This document shows positions 26,160 to 35,901 of a DNA stretch of 64,000 nucleotides, in pieces (the stretch's first letter is position 1; each line of letters opens with the position of its first letter). The position numbers and the translations under genes are program-made. The notes under the pieces are model-generated. The model did not search any database. It was not told where the DNA came from and saw only the letters and a program-made list of their open reading frames with translations. Source of the stretch: CAYJDG01 sp964368875. Its GTDB lineage: Bacteria; Pseudomonadota; Alphaproteobacteria; Micavibrionales; Micavibrionaceae. The stretch lies in assembly GCA_964368875.1 (NCBI GenBank), contig CAYJDG010000001.1:92347-156346 (forward strand), in the 5' to 3' direction.

Positions 26160-26684
26160 TTGAAGTTGTTGCGTTTAGATAAGCTGTTTTCTGAACAAGC
26201 TGTGGGCCTTGCCCACCGGCCCGCTGTCGGGTTTTGGAAGATCGCAAAAATCACCAACACTGAAGGTATTGATCGGTACGACATGACCACGGTCGCCGAT
26301 CTTGAGTTGCGTGCCTGCCCACGCGGTGAGTTGCTGAAAGAAATATGCCGTACCATCAATGATGATCTTGAAGAAATGAATCTTGAGCTCGATGCTGATG
26401 CCTATCAATCACGTGTCGCCTCCGAAGGCGGTATGGAATGGACGATGGGTGTCGATGACGCGGATGAATTCAGACAACCCGTCTTCATGAGCCCATATAT
26501 GAATTTTGGTTCTGAAACCACAACCGCCTATTTTTTGATTACGCCGTTTGGTGAAACGTATAAGATTTTTTCCATGCGCAACTTAGCTGACTGTGTGTCC
26601 GAGCAAGTTGAAATGCAGGTTCGGCAGGCGTTGAAAAAGCGCTATCCCGAGGTTCTGCCACGAGAAAAAGGGTTTGGCTTTTAA
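26160..26684 (+). CDS. hypothetical protein, 174 residues
   Basis: A TTG start at 26160 has AAAGGG (26146-26151) at good distance; a GTG at 26151 in the same frame would overlap that site. The protein is soluble, acidic in the middle (NDDLEEMNLELDADAY) and has no signal or membrane segment. Blocks such as MEWTMGVDDADEF and TAYFLITPFGETYKIFSM look like a compact alpha/beta domain. No family recognised. It ends 4 bases into the convergent pabC gene. Confidence 0.55.
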   Translation: MKLLRLDKLFSEQAVGLAHRPAVGFWKIAKITNTEGIDRYDMTTVADLELRACPRGELLKEICRTINDDLEEMNLELDADAYQSRVASEGGMEWTMGVDDADEFRQPVFMSPYMNFGSETTTAYFLITPFGETYKIFSMRNLADCVSEQVEMQVRQALKKRYPEVLPREKGFGF

Positions 26685-27415
26685 GTCTTTAACCCTGCTG
26701 CCTTAACTACTCCGGTTACGGAATTGGTCAGCCATAATTCATCCGCCGCATGCAGGCATCCAATTGTAATGGTGCGTACCTGAGCCGTACGCTCGGTGAT
26801 GATACGGGCGCGGGTAATTCCATCGAGCACGCCGTCTTCGAGCGGCGCAGTGCTCCACACGCCATCCTTGACGATGAACAGATTGGCAGTGGTCGTACAG
26901 GTGACATGGCCGTGGGTGTTGAGAAAAATCGCATCATCGCAGCCGGCATCCTGAGCGCCCTTGAGTGCAATGATGGCATCCAGATATTGCGTGGCCTTGA
27001 TGCGCGACATGGGCGAGGTTTCATTGCGGCGGATCGGTGAAATCATCAGCAGAGGAGCCGACCGGGGCGGAGGACGTGGCAGCGCGCGCATGATAAGGGT
27101 AGGCGATGTTTGTTCAGGTAATGTCAGGCCGCGCGGGCCGGAGCCACGGGTGAGCTGCGTGCGGATGACAGCATCGGTTGTACTGAGCTGCATGGCGAAG
27201 GCACTGAGGTCGGCGACTGTCCATGGCACGGCGAGATGAATGCTTGCAGCGTGGCGGAGCAACCGGGCAAAATGAGCCTCACCATCCGTAAGGGCGCCAT
27301 CGATGAAGAGCTGCGTATCAAAAACGCCATCGCCAAGGGTCAGGCCGCGGTCGGCGGCATCAAGGCGGAGAGTGCTGTCGAGAAGAAATTCGCCGTTGTG
27401 ACAGCAGAGCGCCAT
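26681..27415 (-). CDS. pabC: aminodeoxychorismate lyase (class IV PLP enzyme)
   Basis: 244 residues, fold-type IV. DRGLTLGDGVFDTQLF at the N-terminus, PLP-binding K140 in SRIKATQYLDAI, and the later EDGVLDGITR. PabC, D-amino-acid transaminase and BCAT share these features; the direct linkage to pabA and pabB makes the lyase role (4-aminobenzoate formation) most likely. Four bases after pabA. Confidence 0.85.
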   Translation of the reverse strand: MALCCHNGEFLLDSTLRLDAADRGLTLGDGVFDTQLFIDGALTDGEAHFARLLRHAASIHLAVPWTVADLSAFAMQLSTTDAVIRTQLTRGSGPRGLTLPEQTSPTLIMRALPRPPPRSAPLLMISPIRRNETSPMSRIKATQYLDAIIALKGAQDAGCDDAIFLNTHGHVTCTTTANLFIVKDGVWSTAPLEDGVLDGITRARIITERTAQVRTITIGCLHAADELWLTNSVTGVVKAAGLKT

Positions 27416-27419
27416 GCTT

Positions 27420-28013
27420 TTAGGCTACCTGACGCGGCGAGTGCCACATCTGGGCCATCGAGAAGAAATTGCGGAGCAGGTCCGGGCCTTGATCGGTGAG
27501 GATGGATTCCGGATGAAACTGAACACCAAAAACCGGGTGAGTTTCATGCTGCATGGCCATGACGATACCATCAGGGGTGCGGGCCGTAACACGCAGCGGG
27601 GCATCGATCGGCAAATGCGTAATCAAAGAATGATACCGGCCAGCTTTGAATGATGGCGGCATGCCGTTGAAGAGACCGGTCCCGTCATGCGTGATCGCTG
27701 TTGCTCGCCCGTGCATAGGTTCTGGTGCGCGAATAGTCCGTCCGCCATAAGCCTCGCCAATCACCTGATGGCCGAGACACACACCGAGCATCGGCACGGC
27801 ATAGCCATAGCAATGAACTGCGGCGGTACAGATGCCTGCGTCACTTGGCGTTCCGGGGCCGGGGGACATGACGATCGCCTGGGGATTTATCGTCGCAATA
27901 TCGCGGAGATTAATTGCATCGTTGCGCACAACGCGGGTTTCGTGACCCAGCTTGCGGATATAGCGGGCGAGGTTATGAACGAAGCTGTCGTAATTGTCGA
28001 TCAGGAGGATCAT
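27420..28013 (-). CDS. pabA: aminodeoxychorismate/anthranilate synthase glutamine amidotransferase subunit
   Basis: 197 residues. Class I amidotransferase with nucleophile C79 in GVCLGHQVIGEAYGG, the oxyanion segment MSPGPGTP and the His-Glu pair of FGVQFHPESI. It supplies ammonia to PabB. ATGA overlap with pabB. TrpG function in parallel is possible, as one subunit can serve both synthases. Confidence 0.92.
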   Translation of the reverse strand: MILLIDNYDSFVHNLARYIRKLGHETRVVRNDAINLRDIATINPQAIVMSPGPGTPSDAGICTAAVHCYGYAVPMLGVCLGHQVIGEAYGGRTIRAPEPMHGRATAITHDGTGLFNGMPPSFKAGRYHSLITHLPIDAPLRVTARTPDGIVMAMQHETHPVFGVQFHPESILTDQGPDLLRNFFSMAQMWHSPRQVA

Positions 28014-29395
28014 GCAACGTTCTCCCGGCGGATTGGGACGATTTCTTCTTCGGCGGCGAAGCTTTCGAAAATCTTGCGGGCCTTGATCAGGGTTTCGCGG
28101 TATTCATCTTCGACATTGGACTGGGCAACGATACCGCCACCCGTGTTGAAACGGGCGATATTATCTTTATAGACAAGCGTACGGATGACGATGTTGGTAT
28201 CCATCGCGCCGTCAAAGCCGACATAGCCGAGCGAGCCGCAATAAGGGCCGCGCCGGACAGGTTCATGTTCTGCGATGATTTCCATGGCACGGAGTTTTGG
28301 CGCGCCCGTGATCGAGCCGCCGGGGAAGCAGGCGGTGAGGGCATCAATCGCAGTCTTACCGGGGGTCAACGTGCCTTCAACCGCGGAGACAAGATGGTGA
28401 AGTCCGGCATAGGTTTCGACTTTGCACAACGAGGTAACATCGACGCTTTCCGGCGTGCAGACGCGTGAGAGGTCATTGCGCATCAGATCAACGATCATGA
28501 TATTTTCGGCGCGGTCTTTGCCGTTCTGTTCAAGTCTGGAAGGATCATCGCTGTCGGGAGCGGTGCCTTTGATCGGGCGGGTTTCGATATGGCCATCAGT
28601 AACCTGTAAAAAGCGTTCAGGTGAGCTGCACGAAATCTGGAAGTCGCCGAAATTCATGTAGGCCGCAAACGGGGCCGGGTTGACGTTGCGCAGGAACAGA
28701 TAATGCGCGTAGGGCGAAAATCCCTGTGGCAACGGTGCGCTGAACTGGCGCGATAGATTGGCCTGAAAAATATCCCCGGCGTGGATATGCTCGATCACGG
28801 CGGCGATGTCATCTTTGTAAGTCGAATGCGTTTTTGGGGACTGCCAGTTCAGATGCGGTGAGGCAGGCTGAATGATAGCGAGCTGGGTCACGATGTTCTG
28901 ATACGCATCGTCGGCGGCATCTTCGGAATTTGAGATCGCAAAGAACCAAGATTTACGCGCGCGCAGATCAAACGCGATGACCTGCGTATAAATACCGACC
29001 GCCATATCCGGCGTTGCGGCCCCGGCATCGACAGGTTGCGGTAATTTTTCAAGATGACGTGCAAGATCGTAGCCAAACATCCCCGCCGCGCCGCCAGTGA
29101 AGGGCACGCCCGGATTTTTGATGAAGGTGATTTCGTCTTTCCAGAGATTCAGGCGCGACTGGAGCATGTCGAACGGGTTGCGCGTGAAACTGAGTTCCAG
29201 ATCGCCATTGCGGATCGTGGTCGTTTTATCGCGGGTGATCAGCGTCTCAAGCGGATTGAGCGCAATAAAGCTGTAGCGGCTTTGCGGGCTATCTTTGCTG
29301 GAGCTGTCGAAAAACAACGCGAACGGATCATCCGCAAAAGCGGCGAAAACCCGCTCGGGGGATTGGTAGGGGAGATTGAAGCTGTATTGCTGCAT
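28010..29395 (-). CDS. pabB: aminodeoxychorismate synthase component I
   Basis: 461 residues, chorismate-binding family. Signatures: HIHAGDIFQANLSRQF, IKGTAPDSDDPSR, ENIMIVDLMRNDLSRVC, FPGGSITGAPKLRAMEII and, near the end, the FNTGGGIVAQS segment. With PabA it forms 4-amino-4-deoxychorismate for folate. First gene of the pabB-pabA-pabC operon. Distinction from TrpE rests on operon content. Confidence 0.9.
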   Translation of the reverse strand: MQQYSFNLPYQSPERVFAAFADDPFALFFDSSSKDSPQSRYSFIALNPLETLITRDKTTTIRNGDLELSFTRNPFDMLQSRLNLWKDEITFIKNPGVPFTGGAAGMFGYDLARHLEKLPQPVDAGAATPDMAVGIYTQVIAFDLRARKSWFFAISNSEDAADDAYQNIVTQLAIIQPASPHLNWQSPKTHSTYKDDIAAVIEHIHAGDIFQANLSRQFSAPLPQGFSPYAHYLFLRNVNPAPFAAYMNFGDFQISCSSPERFLQVTDGHIETRPIKGTAPDSDDPSRLEQNGKDRAENIMIVDLMRNDLSRVCTPESVDVTSLCKVETYAGLHHLVSAVEGTLTPGKTAIDALTACFPGGSITGAPKLRAMEIIAEHEPVRRGPYCGSLGYVGFDGAMDTNIVIRTLVYKDNIARFNTGGGIVAQSNVEDEYRETLIKARKIFESFAAEEEIVPIRRENVA

Positions 29396-29421
29396 GAGGA
29401 AATAGGATCCTAGAACTATGC

Positions 29422-32016
29422 CTATTGTTCTATCAGAAAGCCTTTAATCTTTGCAACCGTATCCGCAAGCCCGGTGCGCTCGATTTGCACACCGTCGGGA
29501 AAGGCACCCAGCAGGCGGGAGGGCAGCATGCTGTCGAGGCAGACGAACACGCCCTTGTCGGTCGCCCGGCGGATCAGGCGTCCATAAGCTTGTTTTAATT
29601 TAAGCCGGGTCAGACGGTCGTCATAGGCGGTTCGGCCAAACTGTTCGCGGCGGGCCTTGTGCAGCAGTGTGGCGCGGGGCCACGGCACCCGGTCAAAGAC
29701 GATCAGGCGCAAGCTTTCGCCCGGAACATCGACCCCGTCGCGGACCGCATCAGTGCCGAGCAGGCAGGAATGGACATCGTCGCGGAACATATCGACGAGC
29801 GTGCCGACATCAATGCCATCGACATGCTGGGCGAAAAGCGTCATGCCGGCTTGGGACAGCGGGACCTGAATGCGGCGGTGCACACCTTTCAGACGCTGGA
29901 TCGAGGTGAAGAGGCCAAGCCCGCCACCACCGCTGGCGGTGAAGAGCGCACGGTAGGCAGACGAGAGCTGTTCGATATCATCCTTGCGCACGTCGTTAAC
30001 GACAAAGACCTTGGTACGGGCGGCATAGTCGAAGGGTGACGGGATCGAGAACGTGACCGGGCTGTCGGTCATATCATCGGCCCCGGTGATAGACCGCGCA
30101 GTTTCCCAGCCTGAGAAGTTTTCATCGGTGCCGCCGGAATCGCGCAGCGTCGCGGATGTAATGGCAACGCTGTGCGCGTGGGGACGGAGCGCTGCGGCGA
30201 AAGGTTTCACCGGGTCACGGTAATGGCGGTAAAGGCCGAGGTTGAACATCTGCCCTTCGATTTTTTCGATTTCAAACCAGTCGACGCATTCATCGGGGGT
30301 GATATCGTTTTGCAATGTCTCAAGCATTGAGATCCATGCGGTGAGCGAGAGCCCGCGGCGATCAAGCGACGCGGCCACGGCATCGAAGCGTTTGCGGCTG
30401 TCGGCGGAGAGAGTATCGGCTTGTTCACTTAAACGCTGGCGCAGATGGAGCGCGAGGCGAAGCATGGGGGAGCGGAGCGTCTTTAAATCTTCACGAAGAG
30501 ATGCAGCATGGTCAGCAATTCCATCCAGCAACGGCGTGGTCTGGGTTTCGATCGAATAGGCGGAATTGTTGCCATCGGCGCGGGCATTGACCTGTTGCAT
30601 GACCAGGATCAGAAAATCTTCGGTCGCACCACCGGGCTGGTTGCCCTTCAGACGGCGGAGCCAGTCGTCGCCGGGCAGGAAACGGGCGTGATGCATGACC
30701 TCCTGCAACAGCGCGAGCCCTTCATCGTCACCGGCGAGGAGATCCTCGATACGCTTCTTGAGGCCGCGGGCGCGGGAGCGGCGTGAGCCTTCAGGGCCGA
30801 TGATCCAACGGCGCAGATCGTGCGTTTCCTGTCCAGTCAGGTGCGCNNNNNNNNNNNNNNNNNNNNNNNNNNNNNNNNNNNNNNNNNNNNNNNNNNNNNN
30901 NNNNNNNNNNNNNNNNNNNNNNNNNNNNNNNNNNNNNNNNNNNNNNAAATCAGTTCCGGTCAGGTCGCCGTCACGCGTCGACATGATCCAGCGGGCCATG
31001 AGGCCTGCGGCGATCGCCGTATTGATCTGTTTGGCAAGACCGGCGCTTGCGGCGACATCTTCGAAATTCAGCAGGCAGAGATAATTCTCGCGGCCTTTGC
31101 GCACCGCCACTTTGCTGGCGCGAATATCGGGATCGGGATAGATACGGGCGAGTTCGCCCTCGATCTGGCGTTGCAGGTTTTTGGTGTAGGTTGAAATCCA
31201 CACCGAGCCCTGGTTCTTATCAGCCCAGAGGCTGGCGGGGGTAAGATATCCAAGGGTTTTGCCGACGCCGGTTCCCGCTTCAGCAACAACTACGAGCGGT
31301 TGTTCGGGATCAGTCTTTGGTTGAAAGGCTTCGCTGAGGCGCGTTGCGTAATTCATTTGCGGGGCGCGGGATTCAGACTGGTGGCCACGCTGCAAAACTT
31401 CAGTCAGTTTGTCGCGGGCTTCTTCGCCGCTGACGGGCAGATGGCCAGACGGCAAAGGCGGCGCATCTTCCGCCCATTCGGGTAAATTTTTCCAGACATT
31501 CAACATCGTGCGGCTGGCGAGGGCGCGGGCTGGATCGTAGGTTTCTCCAAGCGCCGCAAAAACATGCGGCGTCCACGCCCAGCCGCGCCCATTCAGGCCC
31601 ATTGCTTCGGCAATCGCCAGCAAAGCTTCTTTTTTGGGATGATTGGCGAGATCATCAAGCAAGTAGTGAACGGACTCAAGGAGACTAAAAGGATAGTCTT
31701 CGAGTTTGTCAGGAACGGTGTGGCCAAGCGCTTTGGCAAGACCTGCAGGAGTTGGAACACAGAAGCGGGTCGGGTGAACGAAGGTATAGAGTTCGAGAAT
31801 GTCGATGGCATTCAGATCGTGATCGTTCATCCGTGCTTTGGTATAGGGCCAGTGACAAACGAGGACCGGGTGCGTTCCACAGGCAAGCAACGCTTGCGCA
31901 GCGTTCAGGGTTTTAAGTTCACCCTGCTGCGAGAGCCACGCAAAGTCTTTGGCCCCGGCGCACAAAATGTCGCAGGAAAGCGGTTTAGAACGTGGGGATT
32001 CGGAGGCGGCCAGCAT
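29422..32016 (-). CDS. DinG-type ATP-dependent DNA helicase, interrupted by an assembly gap
   Basis: About 864 codons including a 100-N gap (30847-30946). Walker A VAEAGTGVGKTLGYL, the first cluster cysteine in RENYLCLLNFED, and the helicase C-terminal domain with LIVFDRVPWPRATLL and KQAYGRLIRRATDKG. The remaining Fe-S cysteines expected after the first lie in or beside the gap. The N-terminal ~230 residues precede the helicase core and are not the usual DinG start. The family unwinds R-loops and forked DNA. True length cannot be known until the gap is closed. Confidence 0.8.
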   Translation of the reverse strand: MLAASESPRSKPLSCDILCAGAKDFAWLSQQGELKTLNAAQALLACGTHPVLVCHWPYTKARMNDHDLNAIDILELYTFVHPTRFCVPTPAGLAKALGHTVPDKLEDYPFSLLESVHYLLDDLANHPKKEALLAIAEAMGLNGRGWAWTPHVFAALGETYDPARALASRTMLNVWKNLPEWAEDAPPLPSGHLPVSGEEARDKLTEVLQRGHQSESRAPQMNYATRLSEAFQPKTDPEQPLVVVAEAGTGVGKTLGYLTPASLWADKNQGSVWISTYTKNLQRQIEGELARIYPDPDIRASKVAVRKGRENYLCLLNFEDVAASAGLAKQINTAIAAGLMARWIMSTRDGDLTGTDXXXXXXXXXXXXXXXXXXXXXXXXXXXXXXXXXXAHLTGQETHDLRRWIIGPEGSRRSRARGLKKRIEDLLAGDDEGLALLQEVMHHARFLPGDDWLRRLKGNQPGGATEDFLILVMQQVNARADGNNSAYSIETQTTPLLDGIADHAASLREDLKTLRSPMLRLALHLRQRLSEQADTLSADSRKRFDAVAASLDRRGLSLTAWISMLETLQNDITPDECVDWFEIEKIEGQMFNLGLYRHYRDPVKPFAAALRPHAHSVAITSATLRDSGGTDENFSGWETARSITGADDMTDSPVTFSIPSPFDYAARTKVFVVNDVRKDDIEQLSSAYRALFTASGGGGLGLFTSIQRLKGVHRRIQVPLSQAGMTLFAQHVDGIDVGTLVDMFRDDVHSCLLGTDAVRDGVDVPGESLRLIVFDRVPWPRATLLHKARREQFGRTAYDDRLTRLKLKQAYGRLIRRATDKGVFVCLDSMLPSRLLGAFPDGVQIERTGLADTVAKIKGFLIEQ
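30847..30946. other. assembly gap (100 N) in the DinG-type gene
   Basis: Exactly 100 N, a usual placeholder for an unknown distance. The frame happens to stay open on both sides. Confidence 0.98.
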
Positions 32017-32030
32017 GACCGGAGTGTAGC

Positions 32031-32768
32031 CTAGCGGGCCACAAGAACATAGTAAATCTCATAGGCCGTACCATGCAGATAACAGCCGGTTTTCGTGCCA
32101 TACAGAACAGTTCCGGGAGTTCCGCCCATGTCGCTGATTATGTTGGCACCCATGGTCCCATCTGTGAAAGTGCCATCGAACGGATCGGCTGAAACGAGAT
32201 CGCTTTCAGAGGGGGGTGTGCCGTTGTTGAGGCCGATCAGCAGGTTATATTCCGTGCAGATTTTCTGATCGACACCCTGAACCAGCATCACCAGATCGCC
32301 ACAGGCGGCAGAGCAGTTCGTCTGGGTGGAATATTCCGGGCCAACCCCACTGACAGCGAGCGAGCCAGTATAGATCCAGTAACCGGTGGTCAAAAGGACA
32401 CCCGCTGGCACAGGGCTATTTTTCAGGCCAGCCCCTTCAGGCTGGAATACATGGCAATGTTTGTCAGTCGGAGACGTAGAGTTGACGTAGGAGGCGGCGT
32501 TCGGTGCGTCGCTTTCGAAACTGATTTCAGTCGGATCACAGCCGTTAAGCGTGATCAAACGCTGAACTGCTTCCTGCACATTGTTGAATTCCCGGCCAAG
32601 CTGCCCTGCGATCAGACGCGCCTGATCATCACCAAGATTGGACGCGATTTTGCTGGAATTGCGGGTCAGCGCGAAGGTGAGGGCGGCCAGCAGCGCAATC
32701 GCTATCAAAATGTACCATAAAGCGTTGCCAGACTGTGCGTTTTGACGATGAAGAGCTTGATTTTGCAT
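32031..32768 (-). CDS. prepilin-like exported protein, relative of the 5786-6568 product
   Basis: 245 residues. A hydrophilic leader ends in QSGNALW, followed by one hydrophobic helix (about 16-36), then a Cys-containing Thr/Ser/Gly-rich domain ending in IYYVLVAR. The leader, SGVGPE/SVAGVG block and C-terminal Y-x-L-x-A-R match the gene at 5786-6568. No Glu at +5. Stand-alone gene, divergent from lysS. Function unknown. Confidence 0.6.
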   Translation of the reverse strand: MQNQALHRQNAQSGNALWYILIAIALLAALTFALTRNSSKIASNLGDDQARLIAGQLGREFNNVQEAVQRLITLNGCDPTEISFESDAPNAASYVNSTSPTDKHCHVFQPEGAGLKNSPVPAGVLLTTGYWIYTGSLAVSGVGPEYSTQTNCSAACGDLVMLVQGVDQKICTEYNLLIGLNNGTPPSESDLVSADPFDGTFTDGTMGANIISDMGGTPGTVLYGTKTGCYLHGTAYEIYYVLVAR

Positions 32769-32821
32769 GGATTTTCGGCCAGATTCCCCTCTGTTCCCTA
32801 TTATACCATGTGAAGGCTGTT

Positions 32822-34342
32822 ATGACACAGAAAACCGCAGTTGCGCCTGCCGAGACCCCAGAAATTCAAAATGACAGCGATCTGCGCGCAGCCAAGATCC
32901 GTAAGCTCGAAGCTTTCGAAAAAACCGGGGCCGATGCCTTCCCGCATAAGTTTGACCGCACGCACAAAGCGGGCGACCTGCAGGACAAATATGCCGACCT
33001 CGCGCCCGGTGCCGAGACTGAAGATGTCGTCTCCATCGCAGGCCGTATTCGCGCCAGCCGCAATTCGGGTATGTTTCTAGACCTGCATGATCCGACCGGA
33101 AAAATTCAGGCGTTTTCGCATAAGGATTCCAGCCCTGAGGCCGTCATTGAAAAACTGCAGTATCTTGATATCGGCGACATCGTCGGTGTGAAGGGTACGA
33201 TCCGCCGCACGCCGCGCGGTGAACTTTCAGTTCGTGTGCAGGAGATTACCCTCCTGACCAAGAGCTTCCTGCCACTGCCGGAAAAATACCATGGCTTGAG
33301 CGACGTTGAAGCCCGCTACCGCCAGCGTTACCTCGACTTGATCATGAATGACGAGAGCCGCAACACGCTGCGCACACGTTCTAAAATTCTGGCCTCAATC
33401 CGTGCGTACATGAACGGCATTGGTGCAATTGAAGTGGAAACACCAATGCTGCATGCGATCATGGGCGGTGCGTCGGCCAAACCGTTCATCACGCATCATA
33501 ACGCGCTGGACAGCGATTTCTTCCTGCGCGTCGCGCCTGAGCTGTTCCTCAAACGTCTGATCGTCGGCGGCTTTGCTGACGCGGTCTATGAGATTGGCCG
33601 CAACTTCCGCAACGAGGGTCTCTCGATACGCCATAACCCGGAATATACCTCTATCGAGGCGTATCATTCCTATATGGACTATTACGACATCATGACGTTG
33701 GTTGAGGACATGGTGCGCTTTGTTGTGCTGGCCGTGCATGGCACGACCAAGGTTCAATACGGCGATCATGTTCTGGATTTCGGACCTGCCTGGCAGCGCA
33801 AGACGATGGTCGGTCTGGTGCAGGAAGAAACCGGTATCGATTTTATGCAATTAGAAACTGCAGCCGAGGCGCTTGCCGCCGCCAAGAAACTGGGCGTGCA
33901 TGTCGATCCGAAAGCAAACTGGGGCAAGGTCGTTGAAACCATTTTCGGTGAGAAGGCGGAGCATAAACTGATCCAGCCCACTCATGTGATGGATCACCCG
34001 TATGACATTTCGCCACTCTCGAAACTGCACCGCGACAACCCGCGCCTGACGGAACGCTTTGAAAGCTACGCCAATGGCTGGGAAATCTGTAATGCCTTTA
34101 CCGAGCTCAACGATCCACGCGACCAGCTGGCCCGCTTCAAGGAGCAGGTCGCGGCGCGTGAAGCCGGGGACGAAGAGGGCATGATGCTTGATCAGGATTT
34201 CATTACCTCGCTCGAATATGGCCTGCCACCAACAGGTGGCTGGGGTGTTGGCATCGACCGCCTTGTCATGCTGCTGACCAACAGCGCTAGCATTCGTGAT
34301 GTGATCGCGTTCCCGACACTGAAACCGATCAAAGACAAATGA
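32822..34342 (+). CDS. lysS: lysyl-tRNA synthetase, class II
   Basis: 506 residues from ATG 32822 (GAAGG upstream; an earlier in-frame start lies within the neighbour's promoter). OB-fold anticodon domain (about 60-170, RIRASRNSGMFLDL), motif 2 FRNEGLSIRHNPEYTSIEAY and motif 3 GWGVGIDRLVMLL. It charges tRNA-Lys. The stop overlaps the next start (ATGA). Confidence 0.96.
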   Translation: MTQKTAVAPAETPEIQNDSDLRAAKIRKLEAFEKTGADAFPHKFDRTHKAGDLQDKYADLAPGAETEDVVSIAGRIRASRNSGMFLDLHDPTGKIQAFSHKDSSPEAVIEKLQYLDIGDIVGVKGTIRRTPRGELSVRVQEITLLTKSFLPLPEKYHGLSDVEARYRQRYLDLIMNDESRNTLRTRSKILASIRAYMNGIGAIEVETPMLHAIMGGASAKPFITHHNALDSDFFLRVAPELFLKRLIVGGFADAVYEIGRNFRNEGLSIRHNPEYTSIEAYHSYMDYYDIMTLVEDMVRFVVLAVHGTTKVQYGDHVLDFGPAWQRKTMVGLVQEETGIDFMQLETAAEALAAAKKLGVHVDPKANWGKVVETIFGEKAEHKLIQPTHVMDHPYDISPLSKLHRDNPRLTERFESYANGWEICNAFTELNDPRDQLARFKEQVAAREAGDEEGMMLDQDFITSLEYGLPPTGGWGVGIDRLVMLLTNSASIRDVIAFPTLKPIKDK

Positions 34343-34782
34343 AAAATTATCTGACTACCGACGAGGCGACCGAGCGCTTCGTCGTTATCGTGAACAACGA
34401 AGTTGAGAGCATGGGTCGCATCCTCAATGCGGTTGGGCACGTGATGGCGGGTCTGGTCGGCGGCGTTGGCAAGGGTAAAGATTACTGCTTTGTTGATTAC
34501 AAGGATGCGGATGGGCAAATCCACCCATCGATCTCGCACTTCCCGGTGATCGTGTTGCGCGCGAAGAATGCCGCGCATCTGGCCAAGCTGCGTGGCGAGG
34601 CCGAGGCGCGCAAGATCGCCTTCACTGATTTTACCTCTACCATGACAATCGGCCAGACGATTGAGCAACTGGAAGCGACGGCCAAGACCTCTACGGCGGA
34701 GCATGACTATATTGCTCTCGCCATGTTCGGGGATACCGATCTGCTGCGTGAATTTACGGGCCAGTTATCACTTTTTAGATAA
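34339..34782 (+). CDS. DUF2000 family protein
   Basis: 147 residues. The layout RFVVIVNNEVESMGRILNAVGH, then HFPVIVLRAKNAAHLAKLR and the later ALAMFGDTDLL is that of DUF2000, a peptidyl-tRNA-hydrolase-2-like fold of unknown activity. Translated with lysS through a 4-base overlap. Confidence 0.8.
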   Translation: MKNYLTTDEATERFVVIVNNEVESMGRILNAVGHVMAGLVGGVGKGKDYCFVDYKDADGQIHPSISHFPVIVLRAKNAAHLAKLRGEAEARKIAFTDFTSTMTIGQTIEQLEATAKTSTAEHDYIALAMFGDTDLLREFTGQLSLFR

Positions 34783-34875
34783 TCAATTTATTAAATAAAA
34801 TCATATAGTTAATATATTACATAACACATATTCTACGGACATGCTAAGCTGACTGGGTTTTTAGCTGGGCATGTT

Positions 34876-35801
34876 ATGACGTTGTTGAACGGATCAGGAG
34901 TATTGGCGCTGGTTGGATCACTGGTTCAGGGGTGGCTGGATGCCGCCTTTGATGAACCAGACAGCGACGGGTTCTATACGCTGAAAGATGTGACACGGTT
35001 GCGCCAGACCTGGTTCGATAGAAACCGCAGTTACTTCGCCGGCGTTCGGCCGCATGACGACATCATCAATACATGGCAACCGCCGGATTTCAGAAGCACG
35101 TCCAACGGAGAGACGATCTCATATAAATTGCGCATGAGAGACCCTGCCTATTACACTGTGGTGAGTGGGCGCGGTGAGGAATACTTTGTCAAGGCAACCG
35201 AAGTGGCGGTGGCACTTGTTCCAGAGTGGCTAAAGACATTGTTTGCCGAAAAATCGACATATCTTGTCCTCGGAAAAACAGCCGCCGATATTGATCCCGC
35301 ATTCAATGCCGGACACGAAACTGCTCTCGGGGTGTATCATCCACGTAAAAGTGCAGCTCATGTGCCACTGACATATTTGTCATCCGAATGGGACAGCTAT
35401 GTGCGGCAGGGATTTCAGAGTCTGGTCAGAACGATCCTGCATGAGTTTGGACATTCGTTTGAAGATATCGTCATGCGCGGCGGCATGGCCCATGAGAAAG
35501 ACTTTATCATGGCGTGGCGCATGGATGCTGCCGAGCTGGGGAAACATGAAGCCAGCGCGGGCCGAACCTATCTGCCCCAGAAGGATGGCGGATTGCAGGA
35601 AGACGAATGGCAGGCTATAAGCGAAACATTTGCCGAATTATTTTCAGAGATTTTATCAGGGGATGAGCCAATCCTGCAGGAGGCATTTCCCCGCGCCAGC
35701 GGCATTATGCTTAAGATCATGGCGTCACTGGAGTTGCGCGTCGAACAGACTCCACAGTTCAATGAGATTGAATTGCCGTGCCATATTCCCGAGCATGAGC
35801 T
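34876..35801 (+). CDS. zinc metallopeptidase-like protein, 3' end lost in a gap
   Basis: 309 residues are seen before the gap at 35802. H189-E-F-G-H193 (TILHEFGHSFED) is a zincin HExxH site; about 55 residues later ISETFAELFSEIL gives a Glu (E250 or E254) that could be the third ligand, as in gluzincins of the anthrax-lethal-factor-like type. There is no clear signal peptide; the first 25 residues are mildly hydrophobic. An AT-rich leader of ~90 bases precedes it. The reading frame appears to run on past the gap, but that part is the antisense of a nitroreductase and is not part of this gene. Confidence 0.6.
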
Positions 35802-35901
35802 NNNNNNNNNNNNNNNNNNNNNNNNNNNNNNNNNNNNNNNNNNNNNNNNNNNNNNNNNNNNNNNNNNNNNNNNNNNNNNNNNNNNNNNNNNNNNNNNNNN
35901 N
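35802..35901. other. assembly gap (100 N) between two truncated genes
   Basis: Exactly 100 N. To the left is the end of a rightward peptidase gene, to the right the missing C-terminus of a leftward nitroreductase; both ends are hidden here. Confidence 0.98.
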
